Assembly: GCA_900551885.1 (NCBI GenBank) | Contig: URXS01000077.1 | Location: 1-8,856, forward strand | DNA from: an uncultured Oscillibacter sp. | GTDB taxonomy: Bacteria; Bacillota; Clostridia; Oscillospirales; Oscillospiraceae | Direction of reading: 5' to 3' | DNA: 8,856 nucleotides | In this document: positions 7,372 through 8,856 of the stretch, one piece after another | Layout: every line of letters starts with the position of its first letter | How positions within the stretch are numbered: the stretch's first letter is position 1 | Notes under the pieces: generated by a model | What the model saw: only the letters and a program-made list of their open reading frames with translations | Told to the model about the DNA's origin: nothing | Databases searched by the model: none | Translations under genes and position numbers: made by a program

Positions 7372-8742
7372 ATGAAAAAACTGCTGTTGACTATGATGTT
7401 CGTTGTGACATTTTTTGCCTTGAGCGCCGTGTCGGCCTCCGCCGTGGTGAACGACACGGTGAAAGTGGGCCTGCGGTACGGTTCTTCGGTGCTGGATGCA
7501 GCCAACCTGGAGAACTACCAGGGCAGCGGCTACGCCTTCGGCTATTTTGACGCCGACCGGGAATTCGTGGAGCTGGACTGGACCGACGAGACCACCATCA
7601 CTATGCGCCCGGATGGCCGGGGCGGCATCGAGGTGACAGAGACCAACTCCGGCCGGGTGGTTTACACCTGCAATGACAGCACCCTGGGCGTTATGCCCCT
7701 GGACCGGGACCCCATCACCTGGTTCAAGGGCTACCGCTACCGGGGCGGCTTTGAGTATACCTGTTCCGGCAGTGGGCTCCAGGTGGTGAACGTGGTGGAC
7801 CTGGAGGACTATGTCAAGGGCGTGGTGCCCCATGAGATGAACGGAAACTGGCCCCTGGAGGCATTGAAGGCCCAGGCGGTCTGCGCCCGGACCTTCGCCT
7901 GCCGCAGCGCCAAGCACGCCTCCTACGGCTTTGACGTCTGTGCCACCATCGACTGCCAGGTCTACAACGGCGTCAGCACCTCCACGGCCCTCAGCGACCG
8001 GGCGGTGGACGAGACGGCAGGGGAGTGCCTGTGGTACGATGGGGAGCTGATTGAGGCGGTGTACCACTCCGCTGACGGCGGCGCCACCGAGGATGCGGAG
8101 AACGTCTGGGGCGGGGACGTGCCCTACCTGGTGGGCAAGAAGGACCCCTTCGAGGCCCAGACCACCATCCCCAACTACAATTACACCGTCACCTACACGG
8201 CGGAGGAGCTGACCTGGGTCCTCCAGAACAGCGGATACAGCATCGGCGACGTGGTGGACGTGTACGTGGCGGAGCGGTCCGCCCTGGGCAATGTCACCGA
8301 GCTGGTATTCGTGGACAGCCGGGGCAAGACCCTGACTGTCACCGGCCAGGCGTGCAGCACCGCCTTTTACAGCACCACCCTGGGCAAGAACGTGCCCAGT
8401 CTGCGCTTTGAAATCACCGGCGGCTCCGGCGGGGGAGGGGGCTATTCCGTCAACGGCTCCGCCACCCTGAGCACCCTGGAGGGCGCCGCGGTGATCTCGG
8501 GCAGCGGCACCATGTCCTCCCTGGGAGACGGTACATACAGCGCCGTCACCTCCTCCGGCACGGTAAAGCTGGACAGCGCCGGCACCGTTTCCTCCGGCAG
8601 CGGCGATGTGTTTGTAATCACCGGCACCGGAAACGGGCACAATGTAGGCATGAGCCAGTACGGCGCCAAGGCCATGGCGGAGCTGGGCTATTCCTATGAC
8701 GAGATATTGTTGTTCTATTACACCGATGTGGACATCTGGTGA
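7372..8742 (+). CDS. Secreted SpoIID/LytB-domain protein (peptidoglycan-active)
   Basis: A 456-residue exported protein. The start at 7372 follows GGGGAGGA. A signal peptide is clear: MKKLLL, a hydrophobic core, and an ASA site near residue 24. The SpoIID/LytB domain is recognised by DLEDYVKGVVPHEM, with E155 in the place of the catalytic Glu of SpoIID lytic transglycosylases, then EALKAQAVCARTFA, YHSADGG and VWGGDVPYL, and finally GHNVGMSQYGA (H423) near the C terminus. Between about residues 350 and 418 a Gly/Ser/Thr-rich stretch, starting GGSGGGGG, separates the main domain from this last motif. SpoIID acts in forespore engulfment, but many clostridia carry paralogues of other use, so no spo symbol is given. 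queA follows 20 bases later and is probably co-transcribed. Confidence 0.88.
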   Translation: MKKLLLTMMFVVTFFALSAVSASAVVNDTVKVGLRYGSSVLDAANLENYQGSGYAFGYFDADREFVELDWTDETTITMRPDGRGGIEVTETNSGRVVYTCNDSTLGVMPLDRDPITWFKGYRYRGGFEYTCSGSGLQVVNVVDLEDYVKGVVPHEMNGNWPLEALKAQAVCARTFACRSAKHASYGFDVCATIDCQVYNGVSTSTALSDRAVDETAGECLWYDGELIEAVYHSADGGATEDAENVWGGDVPYLVGKKDPFEAQTTIPNYNYTVTYTAEELTWVLQNSGYSIGDVVDVYVAERSALGNVTELVFVDSRGKTLTVTGQACSTAFYSTTLGKNVPSLRFEITGGSGGGGGYSVNGSATLSTLEGAAVISGSGTMSSLGDGTYSAVTSSGTVKLDSAGTVSSGSGDVFVITGTGNGHNVGMSQYGAKAMAELGYSYDEILLFYYTDVDIW

Positions 8743-8762
8743 GAAACAGGAGACCTGATACC

Positions 8763-8856
8763 ATGCAAACCCATGATTTTTACTACGATCTGCCCAAAGA
8801 GCTGATCGCCCAGACCCCCATTGAGCGGCGGGACGCCTCCCGGCTGATGACCTTGG
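8763..8856 (+). CDS. queA: tRNA preQ1(34) S-adenosylmethionine ribosyltransferase-isomerase, 5' part
   Basis: The first 31 codons only; the gene runs off the window. The N terminus, with DFYYDLPKELIAQTP and then RRDASRLMTL, is the characteristic start of QueA. QueA transfers the ribosyl group of S-adenosylmethionine to preQ1 in tRNA to make epoxyqueuosine at the wobble position of GUN-anticodon tRNAs. AGGAGA (8748-8753) precedes the ATG at normal spacing. It begins 20 bases after the SpoIID-domain gene with no terminator between. Confidence 0.93.
   Translation, partial: MQTHDFYYDLPKELIAQTPIERRDASRLMTL

Noticed and set aside
7258..8640. Long open frame antisense to the SpoIID-domain gene
   Set aside because: Same shadow effect; the plus strand has a signal peptide, family motifs and a ribosome binding site.

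Overview
The window is GC-rich with strong G/C preference at third codon positions. It carries a T-box-controlled alaS, clostridial-style promoters and Shine-Dalgarno sites, an archaeal/fungal-type aspartate-semialdehyde dehydrogenase and a SpoIID-domain protein. Together these suggest a high-GC gut Clostridia bacterium, probably Oscillospiraceae. That placement is inferred from gene content and style; no search was run.

Layout. 65-250: a small Cys-rich single-pass membrane protein. 298-575: a near-perfect sigma-A-type promoter and an alanine T-box leader ending in a terminator. 643-3285: alaS. 3286-3500: a hairpin-bearing spacer followed by a second copy of the last 26 alaS codons. 3623-4297: an unrecognised protein whose coding signal seems to change frame near its end. 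4337-4675: hinT. 4676-4903: a spacer packed with consecutive hairpins, followed by a second, decaying copy of the last 25 hinT codons. 4943-4978: a bidirectional terminator. Minus strand: dapA (5011-5904) and asd (6089-7174), separated by a terminator so that each looks independently transcribed. Plus strand: a secreted SpoIID/LytB-domain protein (7372-8742) and the start of queA (8763 to the window end), closely spaced as an operon.

Function. Most genes are housekeeping. alaS charges tRNA-Ala and its leader senses uncharged tRNA-Ala. asd and dapA supply consecutive steps from aspartyl phosphate towards lysine and diaminopimelate for peptidoglycan. The SpoIID protein probably acts on peptidoglycan outside the membrane. 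QueA makes epoxyqueuosine in tRNA.

The most unusual signal is that two unrelated neighbouring genes, alaS and hinT, both have their final 75-79 bp repeated downstream. Both repeats end exactly at the stop codon, both lie after a 136-153 bp hairpin-rich spacer, and the two spacers share sequence modules, including the same GGGGTCCCC-R-CCGGA / TCCGG-Y-GGGGAGA hairpin. This may mark a small non-coding repeat family that captures or duplicates gene 3' ends. The mechanism is not visible from this window alone.
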